In this document: positions 44,030 through 54,641 of the stretch, piece after piece
How the letters are laid out: every line of letters starts with the position of its first letter
Position numbering within the stretch: the first letter of the stretch is position 1
Assembly: GCF_004551525.1 (NCBI RefSeq)
Contig: NZ_SATR01000006.1
Span: 62,001 to 126,000, forward strand
Reading direction: 5' to 3'
Length of the DNA stretch: 64,000 nt
Source of the DNA: Vibrio ouci
GTDB lineage: Bacteria > Pseudomonadota > Gammaproteobacteria > Enterobacterales > Vibrionaceae
Program-made: the position numbers and the translations under genes
Notes under the pieces: model-generated
Databases searched by the model: none
Told to the model about the DNA's origin: nothing
What the model saw: only the letters and a program-made list of their open reading frames with translations

Positions 44030-45166
44030 ATGCTTAAGTTGTCCACTAGCGATATTACGCTTGCACAAGCTGCAAATGACAAATACGACGCAATTCGTAA
44101 CGTTGCGCGTAGCCTTACCACTAACGAACTGGTCGATGAAGGCTATGTAGAAGGAATGCTGAATCGCGAAAAGCAAAACTCGACTTTTTTAGGCAACGGC
44201 ATTGCCATTCCTCACGGGACAATTGAAACGAGACCTTTAGTTAAACAAACGGGTGTGGCAGTTCATCACTACCCTAATGGTGTTGACTGGGGTAACGGTA
44301 ATATCGTTTACGTTGCAATCGGTATTGCGGCTAAGTCAGACGAGCACCTAGGTATTTTGAAACAATTGACCAAAGTTTTGTCTGCGGACGGTGTAGAACA
44401 AGCGCTTAAAACAGCTAAGTATGAGAATGAAATCGCCGCCCTACTACTTGGTGAAACGCAACTTGAAGCCGAACTTGATGCTTCGCTTGTTCAACTCAAC
44501 TTTCCAGCAAGCGATATGGTTCAAATGAGCGCAGTAGCATCTGGATTACTAAAAAACACAGGCTGTGCTGGTAGCGCTTTTGTCGCTGATATCGTCGCTA
44601 AAACACCGACTCATCTAGGCAAAGGGTTATGGCTAGTAGGCAGTGACAAAGATGTAACTCGTACAGGCGTTTCATTTGTCTCTACCGCTAATGATTGTTC
44701 ACTACAAGACACACCTGTTCGTGCTTTGATTGCATTTGCTGCGTGTAATAGCTCGCACAGTTCAATTCTGCAAAACCTGTCATCAATCGTTTTTGAGAAC
44801 AAACAAGAAACTCTAATTAACGCATCAACAGAGCAAGTTATTGCTCTGTTAAACGGTGAAACAGTAAGCTCGACAACCAAAGAAAATGACGAAAAGACTG
44901 CGGTATTTACGATTAAGAACGCTCATGGTTTACACGCTAGACCAGGCGCAATGCTGGTAGCAGAAGCGAAGAAATTCGAATCCAATATCCGTGTTGCCAA
45001 CCTAGATGGTGATGGCAAAGAAGTGAACGCAAAAAGCTTGATGAAAGTAATCGCATTGGGTGTCAAACATGGGCATCAACTTCAGTTCAGTGCTGATGGC
45101 GAAGATGCTGCAATGGCACTTGAGTCGATCGGTGTTGCCATCGCATCTGGCTTAGGCGAAAGCTAA
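44030..45166 (+). CDS. fruB: PTS fructose IIA-HPr fusion protein (FPr)
   Basis: The 378-residue protein has an N-terminal IIA(Fru) domain (phospho-His in AIPHGTIETRPLV), a middle M domain and a C-terminal HPr-like domain (NAHGLHARPGAMLV, phospho-His in HARPG). It passes phosphate from enzyme I to FruA. GGAG precedes the ATG. First gene of fruBKA, 9 nt before fruK. Confidence 0.95.
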   Translation: MLKLSTSDITLAQAANDKYDAIRNVARSLTTNELVDEGYVEGMLNREKQNSTFLGNGIAIPHGTIETRPLVKQTGVAVHHYPNGVDWGNGNIVYVAIGIAAKSDEHLGILKQLTKVLSADGVEQALKTAKYENEIAALLLGETQLEAELDASLVQLNFPASDMVQMSAVASGLLKNTGCAGSAFVADIVAKTPTHLGKGLWLVGSDKDVTRTGVSFVSTANDCSLQDTPVRALIAFAACNSSHSSILQNLSSIVFENKQETLINASTEQVIALLNGETVSSTTKENDEKTAVFTIKNAHGLHARPGAMLVAEAKKFESNIRVANLDGDGKEVNAKSLMKVIALGVKHGHQLQFSADGEDAAMALESIGVAIASGLGES

Positions 45167-45175
45167 GGGTATCTC

Positions 45176-46144
45176 ATGACTAAAACAAATAAAGTTGTGA
45201 CAGTAACACTCAATCCGGCACTCGATTTAACAGGCTCTATCGAGATGTTACGCGCTGGTGCAGTTAATTTGGTTTCTTCGAGTAATCTCCACGCAGCGGG
45301 TAAAGGCGTCAATGTTGCAAAGGTACTCAGTGAGTTAGGTGCAAATGTTACGGTCACTGGCTTTTTGGGAAAAGAAAACCCAGAGCTATTCCATCAGTTA
45401 TTTGCCCAGATTGGTGTAACGGACCGTTTTGTCGAAGTTGCAGGTGCGACGCGCATCAATGTCAAACTGGTCGAGAAGAATGAACAAGTAACGGATATCA
45501 ACTTCCCTGGCGTGACCGTGTCACAGAATGATATTGCACGCTTTGAAGAGACTTTGTACGCACTGGCTGAAGATCATGAGTTTTTTGTCTTTGCAGGTAG
45601 CCTTCCGGGGGGCGTATCTCCTGAGCTGTGTGCGTCTTGGATTTCCGAGTTACGTAAACGCGGCAAGAAAGTGCTGTTTGATAGTAGCAAAGCTGCGCTG
45701 CGTGCGGGCATCGATGCACAGCCATGGCTAATTAAACCCAATGACGAAGAACTTAGTGACTTCATCGGCACCAAACTTTCAACGGCAGACGAGTGTAAAT
45801 CAGCAGCGCAAAGCTTAAGCAGCAAAGGTATCGATAACATCGTCGTATCGATGGGTAAAGATGGCGTCATGTGGCTTCATGAAGGCGAATGGATTTCAGC
45901 TCAGCCACCGAAAATGAAAGTCGTGAGTACTGTTGGTGCGGGAGACACATTAGTTGCAGGGCTTTGCTGGGGCCACATGCAAGCGTTACCAAAAGAATCA
46001 TTAATTCGCTTCGCCACTGCACTATCAGCGCTTGCTGTTAGTCAAGTTGGCGTGGGCTTAACCAGCCAACAAGAGCTGGATGAGATCAAGAGCAAGACAC
46101 AAGTTCAAGCACTTGACTTAGCAACAACTCATATCGAGAACTAA
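45176..46144 (+). CDS. fruK: 1-phosphofructokinase
   Basis: FruK phosphorylates fructose 1-phosphate to fructose 1,6-bisphosphate. The 322-residue PfkB-family kinase shows VTLNPALDLTG, AAGKGVNVAKVLSELG and the catalytic STVGAGDTLVAGL (Asp base). It removes the Cra inducer. A near-matS (one mismatch) lies at 45512-45524. Confidence 0.95.
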   Translation: MTKTNKVVTVTLNPALDLTGSIEMLRAGAVNLVSSSNLHAAGKGVNVAKVLSELGANVTVTGFLGKENPELFHQLFAQIGVTDRFVEVAGATRINVKLVEKNEQVTDINFPGVTVSQNDIARFEETLYALAEDHEFFVFAGSLPGGVSPELCASWISELRKRGKKVLFDSSKAALRAGIDAQPWLIKPNDEELSDFIGTKLSTADECKSAAQSLSSKGIDNIVVSMGKDGVMWLHEGEWISAQPPKMKVVSTVGAGDTLVAGLCWGHMQALPKESLIRFATALSALAVSQVGVGLTSQQELDEIKSKTQVQALDLATTHIEN

Positions 46145-46162
46145 GGAACAAAGGTTACCATT

Positions 46163-47905
46163 ATGAAATTAGCAATCATTACTGCGTGCCCTAGTGGCGT
46201 AGCCAATAGCATCTTAGCTGCAGGTCTATTAGAACAAGCGGCTAAATCACTAAGCTGGGACGCGAAAATTGAGTGTCAATCATCAGTCATGGACTCTGCA
46301 GTCCTTAGTGCTGAAGAGATCGACCAAGCCGATGTTGTTATTATTGCGGCAGACAAAACGATCGATACTAGTCGTTTCGTCGGTAAAAAAGTGTATGCGG
46401 CTTCAATAGAAAAAGTAGCGGCTGATTCAAAGGCCTTTTTACAACACGCAGTTGAACATGCCAACCTGCTACAAAAATCAGAAGTGCAAATTGAGTCGAC
46501 TCAAGCTCAAGGCACTAGCGAACAGAAGAAAATTGTCGCGATTACCGCCTGCCCTACAGGGGTAGCACACACGTTCATGGCTGCAGAAGCACTTGAAGAA
46601 GAAGGCAAGAAACGCGGTCATCAAATTAAAGTTGAAACCCGCGGTTCAGTTGGCGCTAAAAACCAGCTGACTGACCAAGAAATCGCTGATGCAGATCTTG
46701 TGATCATTGCAGCAGATATTGAAGTGCCCCTTGACCGCTTTGATGGAAAGCTAATGTATCGCACCAAAACGGGTCCGGCACTTAAAAAAACATCTGAAGA
46801 GATGGACAATGCTTTCTCTAAAGCTACTGAATATAAACACAGTGGCGCAACAGCTTCAAATAACACGGATGAAAAGAAAGGTGCGTATAAACATCTAATG
46901 ACCGGTGTTTCTCACATGCTACCCGTCGTAGTTGCTGGCGGCCTGATCATCGCCCTCTCTTTCGTGTTCGGCATTGAAGCCTTTAAAGAAGAAGGCACAT
47001 TAGCGGCAGCGCTCATGACGATTGGTGGTGGTTCTGCGTTCGCACTGATGATTCCGGTTCTTGCTGGTTACATTGCATTCTCAATTGCTGACCGCCCGGG
47101 TCTTGCTCCTGGCTTAGTCGGCGGTATGCTTGCAAGTTCTACTGGTGCAGGTTTCTTAGGTGGTATCGCAGCAGGCTTTATTGCGGGTTATGCCGCGAAG
47201 TTCCTAGCGGATAAAGTGTCGCTACCGCAATCAATGGAAGCGCTGAAACCAATCCTGATCATTCCTTTTGTTGCCACGCTATTCACTGGTTTAGTGATGA
47301 TCTATATTGTTGGTGGCCCTGTATCTGGCGTAATGAACGCATTGACAGACTTCTTAAACAACATGGGTTCTGACAGCGCTGTTCTTTTAGGTCTATTGCT
47401 TGGCGCAATGATGTGTTTTGACTTAGGTGGCCCTGTAAACAAAGCGGCATACGCGTTTGGTGTTGGCCTATTGGCATCGCAAACTTACGCACCGATGGCT
47501 GCAATCATGGCTGCGGGTATGGTTCCTGCCCTTGGTATGGGTCTAGCGACATTCATTGCAAAGAGCAAGTTTGAGAAAAGTGAGCAAGAAGCAGGTAAAG
47601 CATCATTTGTTCTAGGCCTATGCTTCATCTCTGAAGGTGCTATCCCATTCGCAGCTAAAGATCCTATGCGCGTAATTCCTGCATGTATGGCGGGCGGCGC
47701 GTTAACAGGTGCACTGTCTATGTTGTTTGGCGCAAAACTTATGGCACCTCACGGCGGCTTGTTTGTATTGCTAATTCCAAATGCAATTACCCCTGTCTTC
47801 ATGTATCTAGTTGCTATTGCAGCCGGCACGGCGGTAACAGGCTTCAGCTACGCATTCCTTAAAAGTAAGGCAAAAACGAATGAAGTGGCTGCATCAGCAC
47901 TGTAA
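46163..47905 (+). CDS. fruA: PTS fructose transporter IIBC
   Basis: A 580-residue membrane permease: a degenerate IIB' domain (ITACPSGVANS), an active IIB domain (phospho-Cys in ITACPTGVAHTFMA) and IIC with about nine membrane segments (PVVVAGGLIIALSFVFG, GGPVNKAAYAFG). It imports fructose as fructose 1-phosphate. Follows fruK by 18 nt and ends at a strong terminator. Confidence 0.95.
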   Translation: MKLAIITACPSGVANSILAAGLLEQAAKSLSWDAKIECQSSVMDSAVLSAEEIDQADVVIIAADKTIDTSRFVGKKVYAASIEKVAADSKAFLQHAVEHANLLQKSEVQIESTQAQGTSEQKKIVAITACPTGVAHTFMAAEALEEEGKKRGHQIKVETRGSVGAKNQLTDQEIADADLVIIAADIEVPLDRFDGKLMYRTKTGPALKKTSEEMDNAFSKATEYKHSGATASNNTDEKKGAYKHLMTGVSHMLPVVVAGGLIIALSFVFGIEAFKEEGTLAAALMTIGGGSAFALMIPVLAGYIAFSIADRPGLAPGLVGGMLASSTGAGFLGGIAAGFIAGYAAKFLADKVSLPQSMEALKPILIIPFVATLFTGLVMIYIVGGPVSGVMNALTDFLNNMGSDSAVLLGLLLGAMMCFDLGGPVNKAAYAFGVGLLASQTYAPMAAIMAAGMVPALGMGLATFIAKSKFEKSEQEAGKASFVLGLCFISEGAIPFAAKDPMRVIPACMAGGALTGALSMLFGAKLMAPHGGLFVLLIPNAITPVFMYLVAIAAGTAVTGFSYAFLKSKAKTNEVAASAL

Positions 47906-47923
47906 TTCATAACCCCCAAGATA

Positions 47924-47950
47924 AAAGCACCTACTGCAGGTGCTTTTTTT
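47924..47950 (+). terminator. Terminator of fruBKA
   Basis: A 9-bp stem (AAAGCACCT with AGGTGCTTT, loop ACTGC) followed by a T-run. Confidence 0.85.
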
Positions 47951-48099
47951 ATCCGTTTACACACATAGCAACAGATTGCTATGTGTACATAGGAGATGAC
48001 ATACTCAATAGCTATATACTCAACAAGGCTCACAGTAAATGGTATAAAATACCTGTATAGTCGTCGGCTACTGATTAATTTGAAGTTTACATCGATATA

Positions 48100-50001
48100 A
48101 TGCGCCAACGCAGTTCCAAATTTGTTCTTCAATCTATCGCCGTATTTAGCGTATTGGCGTTCGTGCCCTTTTTATACTTTTTCAATCAACTCTCCTTAAT
48201 TGAACTTAAAACCGAATCCAATATTGAGCAGCAGAGCCGCAATAAACTCGAGTATTCAAAGGTTGAGTTACAGTCTTCGTTAGACAAAATGTCTGCGTCA
48301 TTACGCTACCTTTCTCACAACAACATACTGTTGCAAGCTGTGACCAACCCATCAGAAGACAATTTGGAAGCCCTGCAGGATTTCTGGGTACTTATTGCAC
48401 GCACTCAAGGGTATTACTCGCAACTTAGGTTCATTGATATCGATGGTAATGAGGTTGTTCGTATTAATAGTGGTAACAACTTCATCGAGCTTGTTGAAGC
48501 AGAGCATTTACAAAATAAGAGTGATAGAGACTATTTTGAGTACGCTAGAAACTTAGGAGACCGCGAGGTCGGTACGTTTGGCATCGATTTAGAACAAGAA
48601 AATGGTGATCTGGTCTACCCGTTAACACCTACCTATCGAGTCATCTACCCTATTTCATTTGATGGTGAACGCTTGGGCTATTTTGTTGCCAATTTAGATA
48701 TCGTCAGAATATACAACAAACTTGCTTATAAGAATCGCGCTGTCAATTTACCGAAAATAGCCACTCAAGAAGGCTATTACTTAATGACGCCAAAAGGCAG
48801 CGACATTATGGGGCATTTGGTCTACGAAAATCAGGAAATGAACATAGCCAAGCAATACCCAGCGCTTTGGACTAGCATTCAACAAAGTGACTCAGGAACA
48901 GTAAAAGATCAGGACGGTTGGCTTTCTTACACTAAAACTCAGATAGATAACGTTGATAAAATCAGCAATATGATTCTTTTTCTCAAAACAGATTTTTCTG
49001 AAGCAAATGCGTTCACGCAAGATGAAAAAAAGGTGCTATATCAGCAAGCAACTTTTATTCTGATCATATTATTCCTACTAACCTTTACCTTCGTTACATG
49101 GAACTATAACCACGAGAAAAACAGTCTAGACAGTAAAATTGCTCGTGCTGCGATGAACGGCATGTCGGCAATGATCATTACCGATAGGAATAATCGAATT
49201 ATCCAAGTTAATGAAGAATTTACTCGCGTCAGTGGTTTCGAATTAGCAGACGTCAAAGGACATAAGCCTTCACTATTTTCATCCGGTAAGCACTCACAAG
49301 AGTTCTACTTAAAGATGTGGAAGCAGCTAGAAAATACCGGTCTATGGGAAGGTGAAGTCATCAATAAACGCAGAGATGGCTCACTTATCACTCAGATACT
49401 ACGTATCCAAACAGTAAAACACAATAGCGATACGATTCAGTTTTATGTTGCGTCATTCGTTGATATTTCTCACCGTAAAGAGCTCGAAAATCGCCTACGC
49501 GCTTTAAGTGAAAAAGATTCCATGACGTCACTTTGGAATCGTCGCAAATTCGATTCCGAAATGCAGGCCCACTCAGCTCGAGCTAAACGCTATAAAAACC
49601 ACGCAGTTTCAGTGCTGGCACTAATAGACATTGACCACTTTAAACGAGTCAATGATCGATATGGTCACGACAAGGGAGACGCCGTTATTAGGCAAGTCGC
49701 GAAGTCTCTAGAGAAGCAGTTAAGAGAGACCGATCTTGTAGCTCGAATCGGTGGCGAAGAGTTTGCACTTATTCTGCCTCATACCGATCTTAGAGAAGCC
49801 GAAATGGTCTTAAACCGAATTCGCGTAGCGGTTAATATCGAAAGCGACTTAAACATCACTGTCAGTGCCGGGCTTACCGAAATTTGTTCGCACCAAGATG
49901 AAACCTATAAACGCGCTGATATTGCACTCTATGAATCAAAATCTTTAGGACGCGATAAAGTCTCTATCCTGTCGATGACTGAAAATGACTCAATTGCTTA
50001 A
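48100..50001 (+). CDS. Membrane PAS-GGDEF diguanylate cyclase with periplasmic sensor
   Basis: The 633-residue protein has a membrane segment (about 10-30), a Cache-like periplasmic sensor (about 35-300), a second membrane segment (about 317-338), a PAS domain (about 350-465; ITDRNNRIIQVNEEFTRVSG) and a GGDEF domain (IDIDHFKRVNDRYGHDKGD, RIGGEEF). The I-site RETD is intact, so product inhibition is expected. It makes c-di-GMP in response to an external signal. No EAL domain. Monocistronic, ending at a terminator shared with the chitinase gene. Confidence 0.9.
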   Translation: MRQRSSKFVLQSIAVFSVLAFVPFLYFFNQLSLIELKTESNIEQQSRNKLEYSKVELQSSLDKMSASLRYLSHNNILLQAVTNPSEDNLEALQDFWVLIARTQGYYSQLRFIDIDGNEVVRINSGNNFIELVEAEHLQNKSDRDYFEYARNLGDREVGTFGIDLEQENGDLVYPLTPTYRVIYPISFDGERLGYFVANLDIVRIYNKLAYKNRAVNLPKIATQEGYYLMTPKGSDIMGHLVYENQEMNIAKQYPALWTSIQQSDSGTVKDQDGWLSYTKTQIDNVDKISNMILFLKTDFSEANAFTQDEKKVLYQQATFILIILFLLTFTFVTWNYNHEKNSLDSKIARAAMNGMSAMIITDRNNRIIQVNEEFTRVSGFELADVKGHKPSLFSSGKHSQEFYLKMWKQLENTGLWEGEVINKRRDGSLITQILRIQTVKHNSDTIQFYVASFVDISHRKELENRLRALSEKDSMTSLWNRRKFDSEMQAHSARAKRYKNHAVSVLALIDIDHFKRVNDRYGHDKGDAVIRQVAKSLEKQLRETDLVARIGGEEFALILPHTDLREAEMVLNRIRVAVNIESDLNITVSAGLTEICSHQDETYKRADIALYESKSLGRDKVSILSMTENDSIA

Positions 50002-50020
50002 GCGTCATCAGAATAAATAG

Positions 50021-50052
50021 AAAAAGGCCTTGGATATTCCCAAGGCCTTTTT
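50021..50052. terminator. Bidirectional terminator, cyclase / chitinase
   Basis: A 13-bp stem (AAAAAGGCCTTGG with CCAAGGCCTTTTT, 6-nt loop) between convergent genes. Confidence 0.9.
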
Positions 50053-50076
50053 ATTAGTGTTTGACTATCATTTTAA

Positions 50077-53000
50077 CTACTGTGGACAAGGAACTTCATC
50101 CCAGAACCAGTTTGATTGCGTCGGAGACTCCCAAGTGCCTGGGTTGTTCTTAGCAACGAAACATTTGCCGTTATAGCTGTATGTGTCACCGTTTGTTGCT
50201 TGAGTAACACCTGGTTCCCAGGCTGTAACGGTTCCAGAGCCTGTGTTTCCGCCAGTGTCTCCTCCGTTACCACCTGTACCACCGCCATTACCTGCTGATA
50301 AATCCGCTAAAGGTAAGTCTGGTTGTTCGAACTTAAATGCGTAATCTACTCCATTAATATTCACCGTGTAGTTAGCAGGACCAGAGATTGGTAGGTAATA
50401 CACCATGTCTAACTCGTAAGTGCCACCAGCAGGTAGATCTTTCCAACTTGGTAAGCTGAACGCAACGCGGTGCATTGGCCCTTCTAGCCCACCAATGTTG
50501 TTTGCTTTTGTATGACCAGAAGCGATAACTTTGAGGCCACCACCTGACTGATCTTTTGCGTTGTCAGGGGCTGAAACAGGAATATCAAACTGGAATTCTG
50601 TACCACCTGGGATCGCTTGACCACTGTTGTTAGTGAACGTCACTTTCGGGTTAATTGGATAGTTTTGATCGCCAACTTTAAAACCGCCGATTGAAACGGA
50701 GATATCAACAGCTTCGGACGGGATTGCACCTGTCGCGATCTTATTGCCATAAGGGGTTGCAGACTTAAACTTATCGTAGATAGCTTTCGTCATGGTATTA
50801 CCCATATGGTATTCACCAGTACCTGATTTACAAGACTGTTCGCTGACATCGACATTAGTGCGCTGACCATTAGCATCGAGTTCATAACAGTTATAGTCAC
50901 CTGCTAGTTCCCAGAACATGATACCGCCAATCTCTTTGTCGATAACGTAATCCGCTTTGACGCTGACAGAGGCTTCATCTTCTGTCGATAGGAATACGCT
51001 CTTCTCTGCGTTCCATAGCCATGGCGCTACCGCCACACTGTCATAGTTACGCTGATACGTACCAACGAGTCGATCCGTCGGATCATTCACAGGATCTAGC
51101 TTATAGGCGTCGCTGTAGCTACCCCAAATACCATTTTCAAGGTTTTTCGCGTGCCACATTGGCCCTGAACCCGCGCCCATTTCGTTACCGTTAGGGTCTA
51201 GGTCATGCCACATATTGTCGATGCCCATAGCACCGTTACCACAGTTGTTCTTTTCGCCCTCACCTGTACCTTCTGCACACTGGGTTTGATCAGGAAGCGC
51301 TGCGCGGCCCCATAGACCATTTGTTCCGCCGGTGACACCTTGCCAACCGCGAGTATAGTAAGGAACACCTATGTTAATGCGCCCTGCTGGCATTGAACCG
51401 CGGAAGTAGTGATAAGCCCAATCGGTATTCAGGTAACCAATACCACCATACGCTGCAGTGCCGTATACGTTCCACTGTGCTAACTCTGAATCTTCACCTG
51501 TATCAAACAGAGCCGCATTGTGACCAACATGATCATTCCAAGCACCGTGCAAGTCGTAAGACATGATGTTTACGTAATCGAGATACTTAGTAACATCAAA
51601 TGTCTCCATACCACGTAGCAAGTAACCTGATGACGGAGCCGCAATGGTTAGCATGTAGTGAATGCCATCTTGAGCTGAAGCTGCATCAAGTTTTTCACGA
51701 AGTACTTTCATTAACTCTTGGTATGATGCCCATAGATACGGACGACGTGGCTCCATAAACGCCTTATCATACGGATTACCAGCCCCTGCCATTGAGGTTG
51801 GGTATTCGTAGTCAATATCAAGACCATCGAATTTATAGGTACGCATCATCTCTACGGCAGATGCCGCAAATTTCTCGATACCCGCATGGTTAATAGAACC
51901 ATCATCATTTGTGGTCATTGTGTAGAAACCACCATCGGCAACTCGGTTTCCATCAGCGCCAAAGTGACCACCGGTTTCAGCCCAACCACCGATAGAAATC
52001 AACGTCTTAACACCGTAGCGTTCTTTGTATGTTGCCAATGCACCAAAGTGTCCTTTGAAACCTAGGGTTGGGTCGATGTCTACACCAGCCCACTCTTTGC
52101 CTGTTGCAGCGTTATTTGGATCGTTAACGTCGCCTAGGTTGACCTTACCGTCCAAACCAATACCCACAAACGCATAGTTAATATGAGTTAGTTGCTCCCA
52201 CGGAATGTCTTTCACCAAATAAGCCGCTTGAGGGTCATCCCCTGCACGCCAACTTGTGAAGTAACCAATCACGCGTCGAGGGTGATCCGCTCCCATCAAT
52301 TCACGGCCTTCTTCGTCGTAAGTCGTACAGTAAGGAACGTCAACGCCTTGTGTTTGATAAAGACCATCCGGTCGACATGTAGCAACGGTTGGCGCGCTGT
52401 TTACTTGAAGAGAAGTTGAAGCAGAATTGGTTGACGCGCCTAAGTTATCGGTCGCCTCCGCGTAGACAGCTAGGTTACCTGATTGAGTTGTTGTGTAATC
52501 GAGCGTGTAAGGCGCAGTTGCGACAGTGCCAACTAGCGTACCCGCTACGTAGAAATCTACTTTCTCGACGCTTCCATCGCTGTCGTCAGCCATTGCGCTT
52601 AGAGTCACTACGCTTCCTAACTCCACTGAAGGTGCAGACAGAGTAAGGTCAACGGTTGGCGCAATGTTGTCTGGATTAAGCGACGTAACCGTAATATTTA
52701 CATCACTCGAAACACTCTGCGCACCTTTATCGTCGTAAGCGACAGCCGTGATTTTATGGTTACCTTGGATTGCAGTCCAAACGGCAGCATATGGCGCAGA
52801 TTTGCTCTGAGCGATGACAGCATCATTCAGTAAAAACTCAACTTTGGTGACAGTTCCATCAATGTCTGACGCATCTGCAGATAGAGGAACGACATCGCCT
52901 TCCGCAATTGTATCTGTCGCTGTAGGAGAAGTAATCGTGGCGCTAGGAAGTTCATTACCACCCGTCGCATCACAACTGCCAATCTCTTTCCATGGTCCCC

Positions 53001-53229
53001 ATTCGCTTGCCGTCTGAGCAGGGTCATTGGCTTGAGTCCAGTGGTTTGCTTGATAAGCATTTCCTAGGTATTCAACCTGGTCTCCAGAATTGTAAACTGT
53101 CGTTGATTCCCAAGCACTTAACGTTGAACAGTCAACAGCCGCGTAGCTATTGAATGCCATCAAGCACGATGCGCTAAGGGTACTTAGCGTAAAGACTCTT
53201 TTTGCTGCATTCCTTTTTGATAGGTGCAT
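50077..53229 (-). CDS. Secreted multidomain GH18 chitinase
   Basis: The 1050-residue protein has, in order, a signal peptide (1-30), an N-terminal CBM5/12 chitin-binding domain (about 33-85), two Ig/Big-like domains (about 95-185 and 190-280), a GH18 catalytic domain with [11 protein letters not shown] (catalytic Glu475) and SIGGW, a ChiC-type domain (about 860-985), a Gly/Thr-rich linker and a C-terminal CBM5/12. It degrades chitin outside the cell, probably after type II secretion. It stands alone, so it is likely regulated with the chitin regulon elsewhere. A matching long GH18 protein exists in V. cholerae, but I cannot name the orthologue with certainty. Confidence 0.92.
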   Translation of the reverse strand: MHLSKRNAAKRVFTLSTLSASCLMAFNSYAAVDCSTLSAWESTTVYNSGDQVEYLGNAYQANHWTQANDPAQTASEWGPWKEIGSCDATGGNELPSATITSPTATDTIAEGDVVPLSADASDIDGTVTKVEFLLNDAVIAQSKSAPYAAVWTAIQGNHKITAVAYDDKGAQSVSSDVNITVTSLNPDNIAPTVDLTLSAPSVELGSVVTLSAMADDSDGSVEKVDFYVAGTLVGTVATAPYTLDYTTTQSGNLAVYAEATDNLGASTNSASTSLQVNSAPTVATCRPDGLYQTQGVDVPYCTTYDEEGRELMGADHPRRVIGYFTSWRAGDDPQAAYLVKDIPWEQLTHINYAFVGIGLDGKVNLGDVNDPNNAATGKEWAGVDIDPTLGFKGHFGALATYKERYGVKTLISIGGWAETGGHFGADGNRVADGGFYTMTTNDDGSINHAGIEKFAASAVEMMRTYKFDGLDIDYEYPTSMAGAGNPYDKAFMEPRRPYLWASYQELMKVLREKLDAASAQDGIHYMLTIAAPSSGYLLRGMETFDVTKYLDYVNIMSYDLHGAWNDHVGHNAALFDTGEDSELAQWNVYGTAAYGGIGYLNTDWAYHYFRGSMPAGRINIGVPYYTRGWQGVTGGTNGLWGRAALPDQTQCAEGTGEGEKNNCGNGAMGIDNMWHDLDPNGNEMGAGSGPMWHAKNLENGIWGSYSDAYKLDPVNDPTDRLVGTYQRNYDSVAVAPWLWNAEKSVFLSTEDEASVSVKADYVIDKEIGGIMFWELAGDYNCYELDANGQRTNVDVSEQSCKSGTGEYHMGNTMTKAIYDKFKSATPYGNKIATGAIPSEAVDISVSIGGFKVGDQNYPINPKVTFTNNSGQAIPGGTEFQFDIPVSAPDNAKDQSGGGLKVIASGHTKANNIGGLEGPMHRVAFSLPSWKDLPAGGTYELDMVYYLPISGPANYTVNINGVDYAFKFEQPDLPLADLSAGNGGGTGGNGGDTGGNTGSGTVTAWEPGVTQATNGDTYSYNGKCFVAKNNPGTWESPTQSNWFWDEVPCPQ

Positions 53230-53454
53230 ATTGCGTTATCCTTAAGTTATTGTTTACACGTAATAAAAGTGGAATAAAGATCACTACGAACTTAAATTAC
53301 TCAGTGAAATAACATTAGATAACAGCCGCAGAAACACACGTTTAAAATCGTTAGACTTCAAATTCACTCGCAAATCCAAGTGTCACTTTTGCAACAATGA
53401 GACGCTTATTTTGCATCAATAACTAATAACTGATTTATTTTACTTATAAAAAAT
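53230..53454. promoter_or_regulatory. Upstream region of the chitinase gene
   Basis: AT-rich, with no gene. It should hold the chitinase promoter; AAGG at 53237-53240 read on the minus strand (TTAAGGATAACG) is the RBS. No operator recognised. Confidence 0.4.
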
Positions 53455-53485
53455 AAGCCCCTTCACCGAATCGATGAAGGGGCTT
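53455..53485 (-). terminator. Terminator of the AraC-type gene
   Basis: An 11-bp stem (AAGCCCCTTCA with TGAAGGGGCTT, 9-nt loop) followed on the minus strand by ATTTTTT, 136 nt beyond the stop. Confidence 0.75.
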
Positions 53486-53620
53486 GGTTAGAAGATTGAC
53501 TAGATCTCCTATAGGGGTCTTCAGAGCTTTGCTCTTGTTTCCTCTAGTATTACTTATAGAATTTTCAAAAAACACTGCAAACTTGTAAAATCCAATTTCC
53601 TCTTTTAACAAGTTTTGTCG

Positions 53621-54514
53621 TTAATCATCAGCCGTTGCATTTATTTCAGTCGGCGTTTGATTAAAATGTCGCTTAAATTCGCGCGAAAACTGCGATGTAC
53701 TGTTGTACCCAACACTTCTTGCCGCGACTCCTACCCGAACTCCCTCTAGTTGAATTAGCTCTCGCGCTTTGTTTAATCGTACTTTCTTCATGTATTGAAT
53801 TGGCGACTCAAGGGTTACATCTCGAAAAGCTTGGTGAAATGCTGACACACTCATGTTTGCTTGTTGTGCCAAGTGCTGAACGGTCACCGTTTCATGGTAG
53901 TTGTTATGTAAAAACTCCAGTGCTTTTGCAACTCTCGCGTAATGACCATCATGTCGTGCTAGATCAAACAACACTTGCCCTTCTGAACTCATCAAGGCTC
54001 GATAGGCCAACTCTTCCATTAAGCTATCCGCCAAAATTTCCGCTTCTATCGGACAACATAGTGCTTTCATAATGCGCTTACAGACATCAAGCATTCCATC
54101 ATCCATTTTGACAGCGCCTAAGCCTGCTCCTACACAGCGTTCGTCATGTGGCTTATAACAATGTAGTGATTCCAGTTTGTTGACAAGGCGATGAAGAACT
54201 TGCGGATCAATACTGATACTCAAACCTAGCAAAGGCTCGCCGTTGTCAGGAAACGACTCACATTCCAATGGCATTGGCACGCCGACTACTAAGTAGTCTT
54301 CAGAACCATACCGAACAGGCTTATCCCCTAGGTAGATATTCTTATGCCCTTGCCCAAGAACAATTACACCAGACTGATAAACAAACGGCTGGCGGTTGTT
54401 TCCCTTACTGCTTCGATAGAAGAATACACCTTCAATTTTGGTCTTTGAAATCCCTTCAAGGTTCTCTAGTTGGTTTAGCTCAACGTATTGCTGCATTAAA
54501 TTAGCTAGCGACAT
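53621..54514 (-). CDS. AraC-family regulator, YqhC-like
   Basis: The 297-residue protein has an AraC type-II N-terminal domain (about 20-180) and two C-terminal helix-turn-helix motifs (VQHLAQQANMSVSAFHQAFRD and RSVGYNSTSQFSREFKRHF). The start at 54514 has GGGG 5-8 nt upstream. It is divergent from the YqhD-like gene across 127 bp; in E. coli YqhC responds to aldehydes and activates yqhD, so the same pairing is inferred. Confidence 0.82.
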   Translation of the reverse strand: MSLANLMQQYVELNQLENLEGISKTKIEGVFFYRSSKGNNRQPFVYQSGVIVLGQGHKNIYLGDKPVRYGSEDYLVVGVPMPLECESFPDNGEPLLGLSISIDPQVLHRLVNKLESLHCYKPHDERCVGAGLGAVKMDDGMLDVCKRIMKALCCPIEAEILADSLMEELAYRALMSSEGQVLFDLARHDGHYARVAKALEFLHNNYHETVTVQHLAQQANMSVSAFHQAFRDVTLESPIQYMKKVRLNKARELIQLEGVRVGVAARSVGYNSTSQFSREFKRHFNQTPTEINATADD

Positions 54515-54641
54515 TAGCACCCCGTAAATTGTAGTAATAGGCAATAATATTAGAGAAATTGGCCTTTTATGATTATAAAGTCAAGACTAATATGCACAAT
54601 ATAAACTCAGCATGCATTCACATAGAACTGAAAGGCACCCT

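Noticed and set aside
45512..45524. GTGACCGTGTCAC as a further matS.
   Set aside because: The R position is C, so it does not meet the consensus.
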